Shown here in pieces: positions 17,779 through 27,010 of a DNA stretch of 64,000 nt. A program made the translations under genes and the position numbers. The DNA comes from Rhodoferax aquaticus (GTDB lineage Bacteria; Pseudomonadota; Gammaproteobacteria; Burkholderiales; Burkholderiaceae_C). Location of the stretch: NCBI RefSeq assembly GCF_006974105.1, contig NZ_CP036282.1, positions 930,001 through 994,000 of the forward strand, read 5' to 3'. The notes under the pieces are model-generated. The model was not told where the DNA came from, searched no databases, and worked only from the letters and a program-made list of their open reading frames with translations. How positions within the stretch are numbered: the first letter of the stretch is position 1; each line of letters opens with the position of its first letter.

Positions 17779-18287
17779 GGCGCGTTAGCAAGCCCGGGCG
17801 CGGGGCTCACGACAAAAGGGCGCAGGCCGTCGGTGCTGACTTGCAGCGCAATCTGGGGCGCGTCAGGGCTCCACAGGCGAATGCTTTGCGCCGGAATGAT
17901 GGGCTCGGGGCCAAGCAGCAGGGCCTGGGCGGTGCTTCCTGTCACGCTGGCGCTGGACCAGGTGTAGGCCAGTTCAGGCTTGCTGGCATTGGGCGTTGGG
18001 GGCGTGCCTTCGCGCACAAGCCCTTGGGGCACCATGCGCCAGCGCACGGCTTGGCCCTGTGCGCGGGCTTGGGCGCGTGCAGCCTCTAGGCTTGCGGCCA
18101 AGCTTTGGGCCTCTTTGGCCAGCATGGTGTGTTGGGAGTCTTGCATGGCTAGCGAGAGCGCGGCCGTCGCAAACGCGATGATGGTGATCACCACCATGAG
18201 CTCTAGCAGGGTAAAGCCACGCGTGGTGCGGCGCCAAGCGCCAGAGCGGTAGGGGCGTGTTTTACTGCCAGCTACCAATGTCGGCAT
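17775..18287 (-). CDS. gspH: T2SS minor pseudopilin GspH
   Basis: A 170-residue pseudopilin linking the tip complex to the GspG fibre. It has a rather long basic leader, then GFTLLELMVVITIIAFATA with Glu5 and a helix rich in Ala and Gln. The start is placed at the ATG at 18287, which overlaps the end of gspG by 26 bases; no ATG occurs between the gspG stop and the pilin motif. A TTG a few codons later is an alternative. Confidence 0.88.
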   Translation of the reverse strand: MPTLVAGSKTRPYRSGAWRRTTRGFTLLELMVVITIIAFATAALSLAMQDSQHTMLAKEAQSLAASLEAARAQARAQGQAVRWRMVPQGLVREGTPPTPNASKPELAYTWSSASVTGSTAQALLLGPEPIIPAQSIRLWSPDAPQIALQVSTDGLRPFVVSPAPGLANAP

Positions 18288-18702
18288 TGTCACCCTCACC
18301 CCCTGCTTGGCCGTCCGCACCGAAGGACAGCACATCGACCTCACCCTTGAGGCCGGGGTTCAAGTATTGGTAGGCGTTTTTCCAGGGGTCGGTGGGCAGT
18401 TTCTCAATGTAGGGGCGCCAGTTGGTGGCCTTAGGGCCGTTCGTTGGGGCGGCTACCAAGGCTTGCAGGCCTTGCTCTTGGGTGGGGTAGCGCTGATTGT
18501 CGAGCTTGTAGAGCTTGAGCGCCTGCATCAGGTTGGTTACATCGGTCTTGGCCGCTGTTTTGCGCGCGTCGTCCAAACGGCCCATCACCGTGGGCACCAC
18601 AATAACGGCCAGCAAGGCCAAGATAGATACCACGACCACCAGTTCAATCAAGGTGAAACCGCGTTGGGCCGTGCGAAGAGGGCGATGAAGGAGCTGTGGC
18701 AT
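18262..18702 (-). CDS. gspG: T2SS major pseudopilin GspG
   Basis: GspG is the main subunit of the pseudopilus. The 146-residue product has the leader MPQLLHRPLRTAQRG, then FTLIELVVVVSILALLAVI with Glu5, and the characteristic LDNQRYPTQEQGL and DPWKNAYQY segments followed by the calcium-binding-type C-terminus with SFGADGQAGGEGDNADI. The ATG at 18702 is chosen by leader length. It is the first gene of the T2SS operon; its promoter should lie between 18703 and about 18800 but was not identified with confidence. Confidence 0.95.
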   Translation of the reverse strand: MPQLLHRPLRTAQRGFTLIELVVVVSILALLAVIVVPTVMGRLDDARKTAAKTDVTNLMQALKLYKLDNQRYPTQEQGLQALVAAPTNGPKATNWRPYIEKLPTDPWKNAYQYLNPGLKGEVDVLSFGADGQAGGEGDNADIGSWQ

Positions 18703-19302
18703 GGTGTCTGAAGGCTTTGAACGGTGAGAGAGCGGCAATGATAATGCGCGCCCCGTTGCTAGCCTACAGCGGCACCCTTTTGTCACTGACTGTTACGCCG
18801 GGCTGTGTGATTCATGCGACGGAGACGCCGCTACATGGCTACCAACACCATCGGTACCGAAACGCAGCGAGAAGTTACGGCTGACCTCTCTAGCGACGGC
18901 ACCTGCGCGTGGGGCGAGATCAGCCGCGCTGCTTGCCGCCGAACACTTCGATCTGCTTCTAAATGAATAGCTTGCTGCGTATATTCCATGGGCGCTAGAG
19001 GCTACTTTTGCAACAAACCACCAGCGATGAACGATGCCAAATGGAGGGCCGCAGCATGATGGGTTTGTCATTTCTGGCCCTTGGGCTGTTGTGCTTGGCC
19101 TTGAGTTGGTACCCCGCCACGCGCGTACCGAATCGCTTGTCCATCCGGGCCCCCCATACGTCAGTACACCCGGCGGCGTAGTAGCAAGGTTGCCCCAGCT
19201 CAATGGGAGGTTTACCTGCTCGGCAGGCTTAGGTGGGCACGTAGATGAGAGCGCGTTTGACGCGCTCGCGGCACACACAAATTTGACGGACGGGGAAACC
19301 AA
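18703..19302. other. 600-bp stretch with no supported gene
   Basis: Upstream of gspG, which reads leftward, I find no convincing gene to 19302. Long open frames on both strands (for example minus 18793-19389) have low-complexity, arginine/serine-rich translations without family features. The only recognisable item is a copy of the 41-bp repeat at 18955-18995. Composition is less GC-skewed toward coding use than the flanks, in keeping with decayed DNA. Confidence 0.6.
18955..18995 (+). repeat. 41-bp two-hairpin repeat, copy E (intergenic)
   Basis: Starts GCTTC, contains ATAGCTTGCTGCG and ends GGGCGC, then continues TAGAGGC. It aligns without gaps to the other 41-bp copies. It is the only copy found outside a gene and so is probably not under coding constraint. 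Confidence 0.75.
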
Positions 19303-19571
19303 ATGGCCGCCATTCAAAACGCTGGTGTCAATGCCGTGCTCGCAGATATCGCGTATGTGGAAAGGATAAAAACGGGGCGATAGATGCAAGTCGCTTCAAA
19401 GACCGCCTCACCCAATCCCACGGGGACTTCCTCGCCGCCAGCTTCTCAGCCAAAGACAGCGTGGAGTCACCTAGTACCTTGGGTTCGCAGCTCGACCCTC
19501 GTAAGTGGGTAGACCAAGTTTTGATTCCCAAGGGAACACAGTTCCGTCATTTGCGTCCGCACCATTCTTGA
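19303..19571 (+). pseudogene. frameshifted remnant of an unrecognised ORF
   Basis: From the ATG at 19303 the frame reads MAAIQNAGVNAVLADIAYVE and stops at 19381. Adding one G to the G run at 19374-19377 joins it to a second open frame that continues through DASRFKDRLTQSHGDFLAAS and LDPRKWVDQVLIPKGTQFRH to a stop at 19569. Both halves look like real protein sequence and they join without a gap, which argues for a single-base deletion. The family is not recognised. The stop at 19258 limits any upstream extension in this frame. Confidence 0.5.
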
Positions 19572-19603
19572 TGACAATTTCCATCAATGAAGGAACCGTC
19601 TAC

Positions 19604-19732
19604 ATGAGAACCACAGTCACCATTGACGATGCCCTCTACGAGCAGGCGGCCAAGCGCTTGGCGGCGCTGGGTGGCAGCGCGCCGCTGATGCCAAGCATCC
19701 CCCGCTGCGAAACCGAACCACCGCCGCAGTGA
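19604..19732 (+). pseudogene. vapB: internally deleted VapB-type antitoxin
   Basis: The 42-residue frame starts MRTTVTIDDALYEQ, the classic N-terminus of a VapB antitoxin, and continues directly with AAKRLAALGGSAP, which is the C-terminal toxin-binding tail of the same family. The middle of the protein (about 25 residues, the helix pair that completes the DNA-binding dimer) is missing. The deletion kept the frame. AAGGA lies 9 bases before the ATG. Because the toxin downstream is also cut, this is called a pseudogene. Confidence 0.75.
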
Positions 19733-19782
19733 GTGTTTTGACCGAGACCTCGGTTTGGGTGTCGCACTTTCGCCAGCGATCC
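19729..19782 (+). pseudogene. vapC: N-terminal fragment of a VapC toxin
   Basis: A GTG overlapping the vapB stop by 4 bases (GTGA) opens VSVLTETSVWVSHFRQRS. This matches the first 18 or so residues of VapC PIN-domain ribonucleases (usually VLVDTSVWVxHFR). The homology then stops at the 3' end of the convergent HlyD gene. The normal first catalytic Asp is Glu here. The rest of the PIN domain is absent, so no active toxin can be made. Confidence 0.75.
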
Positions 19783-19793
19783 CCAAGGGGGGC

Positions 19794-20993
19794 TCACCCG
19801 TCTGGCCGCGCTTTCACCTTGGCACCGTCTTGCAGTTTGATGTCGGGGTAGACCACCACTTGCGCATTGACTGCCAAGCCCTCGGGCACCCAGGCTTGTG
19901 TGCCATTGCGGGCTTGGACCGTGACCTCTTGCAAGCGCACACGGCCTGCCTCCAGCACCAACACGCCGGACCGTGCTCCGATGGGAAACAAGGCACTCAC
20001 GGGCACCATGACAGCCCCGTCTTTCACCTGGACCAGCACGCGCACATCCACCTTGAAGCCATCGCCCAAGCGCTTCCACACATCTTGGGGGCTCGTGATG
20101 TCGGCAATCACGTTGACCCGTTGCTCCTCCACGCCTAGCGCAGACACTTTGGTGAAAGCGGCTGGCTCCACATAGCGCACCACGCCTTGCAACATGCCCG
20201 GGCCGCCCCAGTTGAGCAGCTGTACCGGCGTGCCAGTGGCCACCTGCGCGGCCTCCTCGGTCAAGATGTCTACCACCACCTCCAAGCGCGCGGGGTCTCC
20301 AATTTCGACCAAGCCGGTACCGGCTTGCACCACGCCTTCGCTTTGGACCAGCACCTTGAGCATCTTGCCCGCCACCGGTGAGCGCACGGTGAAATCACTT
20401 TTGCCAACGGCTTGCGTGCCCGCCGTGCCGTAGTCGCGCAGGGGCGCACGGCTTTGCTCCAGGGCAAACAGGGCAGCCGTTTCGGCTTGGCGGGCGGCTT
20501 CCAACTCGCTCAAGCGCAAAAGCTCGGCCAAACGGGTGCTTTCACTTTGGGCCGGTGAAACAAAGCCTTGCCGCACCAAGGCCGCGTTGCGCAACACATC
20601 TACACGGCTTTGGGCCAGCGCGGCGGTAGCGGCCACCACACTGGCGCGTGCTTGCGCCAAGGCGGCCTGCGCAGCACCCACACGGGCCGTCTGCTCGGCT
20701 TGGCTGCGGGCATCTAGCAAGGCGGGCGCCAAGGGCGAGACCACGGCCACGGCGGCCCCGGGTAGCACGCTATCGCCCTGCACCAGCGTCATGCGCGCTA
20801 AATGGCCTGCTACGTGAGTGGACACCACATAGCGTTCGCGCACGCGGGTTTTGCCGTCTTCTTGCACCGCACGCGCAAAACGGCCTTGGGTCACGCGGGC
20901 CACCTCTACTTCCATGGGGCTGGGCCAAAAGGCCCACACCAGCCCTGCCAAGAACGCGAGGCCTGCTGCGGCCCAAATCAGTTTGTTTTTCAT
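19794..20993 (-). CDS. HlyD-family periplasmic adaptor
   Basis: A 399-residue membrane-fusion protein with one N-terminal membrane helix (residues 4-25), a lipoyl/barrel-sandwich half (GHLARMTLVQGDSV), a long Ala-rich coiled-coil hairpin (about residues 95-190), the second lipoyl half (FTVRSPVAGKMLKV) and beta-barrel domains. Such adaptors link an inner-membrane ABC exporter to an outer-membrane channel. It follows the permease by 42 bases and ends the three-gene operon. No TolC-like partner is encoded nearby. Confidence 0.9.
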   Translation of the reverse strand: MKNKLIWAAAGLAFLAGLVWAFWPSPMEVEVARVTQGRFARAVQEDGKTRVRERYVVSTHVAGHLARMTLVQGDSVLPGAAVAVVSPLAPALLDARSQAEQTARVGAAQAALAQARASVVAATAALAQSRVDVLRNAALVRQGFVSPAQSESTRLAELLRLSELEAARQAETAALFALEQSRAPLRDYGTAGTQAVGKSDFTVRSPVAGKMLKVLVQSEGVVQAGTGLVEIGDPARLEVVVDILTEEAAQVATGTPVQLLNWGGPGMLQGVVRYVEPAAFTKVSALGVEEQRVNVIADITSPQDVWKRLGDGFKVDVRVLVQVKDGAVMVPVSALFPIGARSGVLVLEAGRVRLQEVTVQARNGTQAWVPEGLAVNAQVVVYPDIKLQDGAKVKARPDG

Positions 20994-21035
20994 GGTGGTC
21001 TTCAGTGGAAAGTGAGGCTGTGAAATGCTGTGGCT

Positions 21036-23399
21036 TCATTCGCGGGTTTTGAGCACGCCCACCAGGTCTAGCTGGTCAATGCGGCGGCGCACGATCAAGG
21101 CGCTGATGACGCCCGCCACCACCACGCACACCACCGCAAAGGCATAGGTGGCGGGCTGAATGGCAAACGGAAACGAAAACTCGTCACTGCGAATCAGCGT
21201 GACGATGCCCAGCGCCAGCAGGTAACCCAAGCCCATGCCCAAGGGCAAAGCCAGTGCGATTTCAATACCCAGCTCGCCCAGCAAAATGGCAGACACCTCG
21301 GTGCGGGTAAAGCCCAGCACCCGCAAGCTGGCCAGCTCCCAAGCCCGCTCTGCCAGTGCAATGCGCGCGTTGTTGTAGACCACGCCCACCGCGATGACGG
21401 TGGCAAACACCGTGAGCACCAGGCTAAAGACCAAGATGTTGCGGGCCGTCACATCGGTGATGTTGCGCGCCATCACCTGCTTGCTGATGGCCACGCCTAC
21501 TTGCGGCAATTCCTTCAAGCGGTTGAGCAACTCCGGCTCGTGGCCGCGCTCTACCGCCACCATGATTTGGTTGACCATATCGCCCTCATGCAGCACGGCA
21601 TTCAACGCCCGGCGTTCCATATAGGCGTTCATGCCCAAGAGTTCGTGCACCGTGCCGGTGACGGGGAGGTTGACGATCTCGCGGCGTCCTTCTTGCACCT
21701 CCACCCGCACCATGTCGCCTGGTTTCACGCGCAACTTGGCCGCTAGGCGGTCGGTCAGCAGCAATCCATGGCGTGGCGCATCCAAGGCTCGCCTATCCAG
21801 GTTGACGATGCGAAACAAGTCCGGGACTTCTGGCTTGCCTTGGATAGCACCACGATGGTGGTGGTTGGCGTTGACCAAACGTACCGATACATTGCGGGCA
21901 CCCTCCACGGCTGTGACATAGGGCAACTGGGCAGCCGATTGCAGAACGCGGGCGGCTGTTGCCTCCCGCAGGTTGATGGATACATCGCCCCGCAGCACTT
22001 GGCGGAACTGGGTGTCCATCAGCACCGCCACTGCATCACGCATGAAAGCACCTGTGATGACCGTGGCCATGGCCATGGCGACCCCGAGCGTAGTGGGCAA
22101 GGTGCGCAGGCGGTGTCGCTCCATGGTGCGCAGAATCATGCGCAGCGGTGGCGAGAACCAGTCCTTCATGCCCCAGCGCTCTAGCAGCATGGGTCTGTAG
22201 GCGCCGGGCGACGGCGGGCGCATGGCCTCGGCGGGCGCAAGCAGCACCGTGGCGCGAATGGCACTGAGCGTGGCCAGCACGGCCGCCGCAAGGGCCACCC
22301 CAGCAGCGATCAGCATCAACGCTGGTGCGAGCCGGTAATGCAAGGTGGGAAAGCGAAAGGTCTTGGCATACAAACCCACAAAGCCTTGCCCCAGCGCGGC
22401 CCCCAGCGCCACACCGACGACCAAGCCCAGCACCACGATCAGCAACACAAACTTGAGGTAGTGCAAGCCAATAGCACGGTTGCTGTACCCCAGCGCCTTG
22501 AGGGCAGCCACTTGCTCGCGCTGGCTGGCGATTTGGCGACCCAGCACCACGTTGAGTAAAAACGCCGCCACTGCCAAGAAAATGCTGGGCAGCACCGTGC
22601 CCATCATCCGCTGCTGTTTGATCTCCGAGTTCAAAATCACATCCGACAACTGCTGGTCGCGCCCGTGGGCACTGATGCCGCCGTAGGGTCCAAGCAGACG
22701 GTCCAACTGGTCAATGACAGCGCCCTCACTGGCACCGGGGCTCAAGCGCACCGTGACTTGGTTGAAAGCGCCCTCCATGTTGTAGGCCGTGGCCAACGCC
22801 TGGCGGTCAATCCAAAAAATGCCAAAGCCCCGCTGGTCAGGCGAACCACCCAGTCCCGCAAAGATGAACTCCGGCGACAAGCCTATGCCCACCAGGCGCA
22901 GGCGCTCTCGTTTTCCGTTGATGAGCGCGGTGACTTCATCGCCCATCTTGAGTTGGTGCGCCTCGGCAAAGGCCTCGGACACCAGGGCTTCCATGGCCCC
23001 GCTGCCGTGCGCGGCCACCATGCGACCTTTGCGCAAAGAGACCACATTGAGCTGCTGCGTAGCGCCGGGGTCCAAGCCGATGAGTTGCCCGGCAATCGGG
23101 TCCGACACGCCGGGGATGGCAATAGGCACCACCTGCGCCAACCCAGCCTGCACATGGGCAGCGCCGTTGATGGTTTCAAGCTGACCTTGAAGCGCCCATG
23201 GCGCACTCTTGAGACTGCTAAACACATCGGCAAAGCGGGACTCGGCGTAGTACACATCGCGCGACCAAGACAGTGAGTCATACGCACTGAAGCTGGTGAT
23301 GAAGCCTCCCACCCCACTGGCCACGACCAAGGCGATGGTGAGTGCTTGGCTCCACATCAGGCGCAGGTCGCGTAGCAGTTTGCGGTCCAGAGTTTTCAT
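21036..23399 (-). CDS. FtsX-like ABC transporter permease
   Basis: A 787-residue inner-membrane permease with two FtsX-like membrane domains (around residues 260-390 and 660-780) and two large periplasmic MacB-type domains, giving one N-terminal helix (residues 18-40) plus two sets of helices. This layout is that of DevC/LolC/MacB-like exporters that act mechanically on periplasmic or lipid substrates. It lies 10 bases after the ATPase and 42 before the HlyD adaptor, so the three form one export machine. Substrate unknown. Confidence 0.9.
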   Translation of the reverse strand: MKTLDRKLLRDLRLMWSQALTIALVVASGVGGFITSFSAYDSLSWSRDVYYAESRFADVFSSLKSAPWALQGQLETINGAAHVQAGLAQVVPIAIPGVSDPIAGQLIGLDPGATQQLNVVSLRKGRMVAAHGSGAMEALVSEAFAEAHQLKMGDEVTALINGKRERLRLVGIGLSPEFIFAGLGGSPDQRGFGIFWIDRQALATAYNMEGAFNQVTVRLSPGASEGAVIDQLDRLLGPYGGISAHGRDQQLSDVILNSEIKQQRMMGTVLPSIFLAVAAFLLNVVLGRQIASQREQVAALKALGYSNRAIGLHYLKFVLLIVVLGLVVGVALGAALGQGFVGLYAKTFRFPTLHYRLAPALMLIAAGVALAAAVLATLSAIRATVLLAPAEAMRPPSPGAYRPMLLERWGMKDWFSPPLRMILRTMERHRLRTLPTTLGVAMAMATVITGAFMRDAVAVLMDTQFRQVLRGDVSINLREATAARVLQSAAQLPYVTAVEGARNVSVRLVNANHHHRGAIQGKPEVPDLFRIVNLDRRALDAPRHGLLLTDRLAAKLRVKPGDMVRVEVQEGRREIVNLPVTGTVHELLGMNAYMERRALNAVLHEGDMVNQIMVAVERGHEPELLNRLKELPQVGVAISKQVMARNITDVTARNILVFSLVLTVFATVIAVGVVYNNARIALAERAWELASLRVLGFTRTEVSAILLGELGIEIALALPLGMGLGYLLALGIVTLIRSDEFSFPFAIQPATYAFAVVCVVVAGVISALIVRRRIDQLDLVGVLKTRE

Positions 23400-23409
23400 G
23401 GCGTGGGGC

Positions 23410-24216
23410 TCACCATGTCAATTCGGAGGGCGCCACCTTGTGGTCGTTTTGCACCATTTTTTCAATACGGCCGCCACTGAGGTACAGCACCCGGTCTGCC
23501 ATGCCCGCAATGGCAGCGTTGTGCGTGATCACGATGGCCGTGGTGCCCATTTCGCGGTTGATGCGGGCAATGACCTCCAGCACCAGCTTGCCCGTTTGGT
23601 AGTCCAGCGCGCCGGTGGGCTCGTCGCACAGCAGCACCTCAGGCTTTTTCACAATGGCGCGGGCAATGGCCACGCGCTGTTGCTCGCCACCCGAGAGCTG
23701 CGAAGGAAAGTGGTCCACCCGCTCCGCCAAGCCCACCAGCCCAAGTGCCTCTACGGCAGGCATGGGGTCTTTGGCAATGTCGGTGACCAGCTCCACGTTT
23801 TCACGCACGGTCAGGCTAGGGATGAGGTTGTAAAACTGAAACACAAAGCCCACATGGTCGCGCCGGTAGAGCGTGAGCTCGTCGTCGCTGGCATGGGTCA
23901 GGTCGTGCTCGGCAAACTGGGCTGTGCCGCTGCTGGGGCAGTCCAATCCCCCCAAGATGTTGAGCAAGGTAGATTTGCCACTGCCTGATGCTCCCAGCAA
24001 GACAATGAACTCGCCCTTGTAGATGGTGAGGTCTACGTCCATCAAGGCGTTGACCTTGACCTCGCCCATGTCGTACGTCTTGGCGAGCCCCTTGGCCTGG
24101 AACACCACCGCTCTGTCCGACGTGTCGGTGCCAGTTGTTGCCTCGGATTGCCTATCTGACTGTGCGCTGGCGACCGGCGTAACTGCGACAGGAGTCGTAG
24201 CCAATGCATTCGGCAT
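23410..24216 (-). CDS. LolD/MacB-type ABC transporter ATPase
   Basis: ATPase of the exporter encoded downstream. The product (268 residues from the ATG at 24216) has a 45-residue Thr/Ala-rich N-terminal extension, then Walker [10 protein letters not shown], the Q loop [12 protein letters not shown] typical of the LolD/MacB group, signature [14 protein letters not shown], Walker [13 protein letters not shown] and VITHN. Starts further upstream in frame are possible, but the ATG at 24216 has a G-rich sequence (GGGGG) just before it. The gene is divergent from the DUF1624 gene. Confidence 0.9.
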   Translation of the reverse strand: MPNALATTPVAVTPVASAQSDRQSEATTGTDTSDRAVVFQAKGLAKTYDMGEVKVNALMDVDLTIYKGEFIVLLGASGSGKSTLLNILGGLDCPSSGTAQFAEHDLTHASDDELTLYRRDHVGFVFQFYNLIPSLTVRENVELVTDIAKDPMPAVEALGLVGLAERVDHFPSQLSGGEQQRVAIARAIVKKPEVLLCDEPTGALDYQTGKLVLEVIARINREMGTTAIVITHNAAIAGMADRVLYLSGGRIEKMVQNDHKVAPSELTW

Positions 24217-24368
24217 GGAACCCCCGTAGAAAGGTGACTGGATACTTGAAGTGTGCGCACGGGTGTGCATTAGGTCCGTTCGATGGCGCACTGTCGGTAC
24301 AAAGGCACAATGGCGCGTAGCCGTCGCCACCATTGCCGCATTGATTAACAGCTATTTCCTCTACCCCC

Positions 24369-25145
24369 ATGCCGCCTCAAGTCTCCGTTCTTCCTGACTC
24401 TGCTCCAGCAGCCTACACCGCGCGATTTGAGGCGCTGGACGCCTTGCGTGGGCTGGCCGTGCTGTGGATGACGGTGTTTCATTTCTCGTTTGACCTCAAC
24501 CACTTTGGGTTCACGGCGCAGAACTTTTACGAAGACCCGGTGTGGACGGTGCAGCGCACCTGCATCTTGAGCCTGTTCTTGTTTTGCGCGGGTGCGGGCC
24601 AAGGCATTGCGGTGGCACAGGGGCAAAGCTGGGCGCGCTTTGCCAAGCGCTGGGGGCAGATTGCGCTGTGCGCGGCCTTGGTGAGTGCGGGTTCTGTGCT
24701 GATGTTTCCCAACAGCTGGATCAGCTTTGGCGTATTGCACGCCATGTGTGTGATGCTGGTGCTGGCGCGGCTGCTCGCGCCGACCGGGCGCGCCCTGTGG
24801 GCACTGGGCGCTGTGGCCATGGCGGCTGGTTTGGTGGGGCCGTGGCTGCATGGCACGGTGCCAGACTTGGCGTGGCTAGACAGCCGCTGGTGGTACTGGC
24901 TAGGCTGGGTGAGCCACAAGCCGATGACCGAAGACTATGTGCCGATTTTCCCTTGGCTGGGTGTGATGCTGTGGGGCGTGGCCGCTGCGCAGTGGGGCCT
25001 CAAGCACAAGCTGTTTGACCGGTTGCAGACCCTAGAACCTCCCAAACTGCTGGGCTTTGTGGGCCGATGGAGTTTGACTTGGTACATGGTGCACCAGCCC
25101 ATACTCATGGGCTTGCTCATGGGCTGGGTGTGGGTGGTGCGCTAG
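24369..25145 (+). CDS. DUF1624 membrane protein (HGSNAT-like acyltransferase fold)
   Basis: A 258-residue inner-membrane protein with about seven hydrophobic segments. The N-terminal signature RFEALDALRGLAVLWMTVFH (about residues 18-37) and following FSFDLN match DUF1624, a family related to heparan-alpha-glucosaminide N-acetyltransferase and other membrane acyltransferases; the histidine of VFHFSFD is the expected active-site-type residue. The bacterial substrate is not known. The gene converges on the oxidoreductase gene with a 14-base gap. Confidence 0.85.
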   Translation: MPPQVSVLPDSAPAAYTARFEALDALRGLAVLWMTVFHFSFDLNHFGFTAQNFYEDPVWTVQRTCILSLFLFCAGAGQGIAVAQGQSWARFAKRWGQIALCAALVSAGSVLMFPNSWISFGVLHAMCVMLVLARLLAPTGRALWALGAVAMAAGLVGPWLHGTVPDLAWLDSRWWYWLGWVSHKPMTEDYVPIFPWLGVMLWGVAAAQWGLKHKLFDRLQTLEPPKLLGFVGRWSLTWYMVHQPILMGLLMGWVWVVR

Positions 25146-25159
25146 CTAAGTCAGTGTTT

Positions 25160-26956
25160 TCACACGTTGGTTGCCATGCTGATCGCCATGGCTTCTGCCA
25201 CCTTGATGCCGTCTACTCCCGCAGACAAGATGCCACCGGCGTAGCTGGCACCTTCGCCAGCGGGGTACAGGCCCGCCACGTTGGTGCACTGCAGGTTCTC
25301 GCCGCGCGGAATCTTCAGCGGTGACGAGGTGCGGGTTTCCACGCCGGTGAGCACGGCGTCGGCCATGTCAAAACCTTTGATCTTGCGGCCAAAGGCTGGC
25401 AATGCCTCGCGTATGGCAGTGATGGCGTACTCGGGCAGGCTGGGAGCCAAGCTGCCTAGCTTGACGCCGGGCTTGTACGAGGGCAAGACTTCGCCAAACG
25501 CCGTGGATGGACGCTGTGCCAAGAAGTCGCCCACCAGTTGGCCCGGGGCTTCGTAGGTTTTTCCACCCAAGGTGTAGGCGCCTGATTCGAGCTTGCGCTG
25601 CAGGGCAATGCCGGCCAAGGGGTGGACGCTGCCTTGGGCCAGCAGTTGCTGGGCTTGTGCGGCATAGCGGCCACCGGCCTCCCCACCAAAAGCATGGACG
25701 AAGGCGTCGTGGTCGCTGGGGTAATCGGGTGGGTCTATGCCCACCACAATGCCTGCGTTGGCATTGCGCTCGTTGCGCGAGTACTGGCTCATGCCATTGG
25801 TCACCACACGCTCGGGCTCGGAGGTGGCAGCGACCACTGTGCCGCCGGGGCACATGCAAAAGCTGTAGACGCTGCGCCCATTGGCTGCGTGGTGCACCAG
25901 CTTGTAGTCTGCAGCACCCAAGGACGGGTGGCCTGCATGGCGGCCCCAGCGGGCGCGGTCAATCACGCTTTGCGGGTGTTCAATGCGAAAGCCCACAGAG
26001 AATGGCTTGGCCTGCATGGCCACGCCACGGTCAAACAGCATGGCAAAGGTGTCTCGTGCGCTGTGGCCCAAGGCCATGACCACATGGTCAGCCGCCAGCT
26101 CGGTGCTTTCTCCGGTGGCCAAGTTGAGTACTTGGAGGCCACGCACTTGCTTGTGGCCACCTTGCTCGTTGATCAACACATCGGTGACTTTGTGTTCAAA
26201 GCGCACTTCACCGCCCAGCGCAATGATTTGCTCGCGAATGCTCTCCACCACTTTGACGAGCTTGAAGGTGCCGATGTGCGGGTGGGCCTCGACCAAAATT
26301 TCAGCCGGTGCCCCTGCTTTGACAAACTCTTGCATGACCTTGCGGCCCAAATAGCGGGGGTCTTTGATTTGGCTGTAGAGCTTGCCGTCTGAGAAGGTGC
26401 CCGCACCGCCCTCGCCAAACTGCACATTGCTCTCGGGTTTGAGCACTTTTTTGCGCCACAGACCCCAGGTGTCTTTGGTGCGCTGGCGCACTGTGGTGCC
26501 GCGCTCAATCACGATGGGCTTGAATCCCATTTGCGCCAGCATCAGGGCCGCAAAAATGCCGCAGGGCCCAAAGCCCACGACCACGGGGCGCAGGGCCACG
26601 TCGGCAGGCGCCTGCACGGGATGGCGGTAGGCCATGTCGGGCGTGGCCTGCACATGGGGGTGCTTGGCAAACTGCTCCAGCACGCGTGCCTCGACGGCAG
26701 GGGGAACGGCAATGTCTACGATGTAGACGGCCAAGATTTCAGCCTTGCGGGCGTCAAAACTGCGCTTAAATACCTGCAGCTCTGCAATGTCGGAGGCCGC
26801 AATACCTAGCAGTTGGGTGATCAAGCCCGTGATGGCTGCGACCGGATGGGGCAGAGGGATGCGGTCTTCGTCCGTTTCACTGGGGGCGTCCGCCGCGCGG
26901 CGGGTGTCTACAGGCAGGGCGGAAAGCGGGAGTTTGAGTTCAGATATTCGCAGCAT
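25160..26956 (-). CDS. FAD-dependent oxidoreductase, COG2509 type
   Basis: A 598-residue cytoplasmic flavoprotein. An N-terminal domain of about 125 residues precedes the Rossmann FAD-binding motif VVGFGPCGIFAALMLAQMGF (residues about 126-145), then FGEGGAGTFSDGKL, DHVVMALGHSARDTF and the C-terminal GLYPAGEGASYAGGI, the combination seen in COG2509 dehydrogenases. The physiological substrate is unestablished. The ATG at 26956 is the first codon of the conserved N-terminus. Divergent from the rhombosortase gene. Confidence 0.88.
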   Translation of the reverse strand: MLRISELKLPLSALPVDTRRAADAPSETDEDRIPLPHPVAAITGLITQLLGIAASDIAELQVFKRSFDARKAEILAVYIVDIAVPPAVEARVLEQFAKHPHVQATPDMAYRHPVQAPADVALRPVVVGFGPCGIFAALMLAQMGFKPIVIERGTTVRQRTKDTWGLWRKKVLKPESNVQFGEGGAGTFSDGKLYSQIKDPRYLGRKVMQEFVKAGAPAEILVEAHPHIGTFKLVKVVESIREQIIALGGEVRFEHKVTDVLINEQGGHKQVRGLQVLNLATGESTELAADHVVMALGHSARDTFAMLFDRGVAMQAKPFSVGFRIEHPQSVIDRARWGRHAGHPSLGAADYKLVHHAANGRSVYSFCMCPGGTVVAATSEPERVVTNGMSQYSRNERNANAGIVVGIDPPDYPSDHDAFVHAFGGEAGGRYAAQAQQLLAQGSVHPLAGIALQRKLESGAYTLGGKTYEAPGQLVGDFLAQRPSTAFGEVLPSYKPGVKLGSLAPSLPEYAITAIREALPAFGRKIKGFDMADAVLTGVETRTSSPLKIPRGENLQCTNVAGLYPAGEGASYAGGILSAGVDGIKVAEAMAISMATNV

Positions 26957-27010
26957 AGAAGGCTCGTAGTTATCAAGCAGGCGGCAATTTTAAGGGGCGT
27001 GGGCAGCATC

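Noticed and set aside
18793..19389. 198-codon minus-strand and 111-codon plus-strand (19034-19369) open frames upstream of gspG
   Set aside because: Low-complexity compositions, no recognisable domain or good ribosome site, and one runs through a repeat copy. Treated as non-coding.
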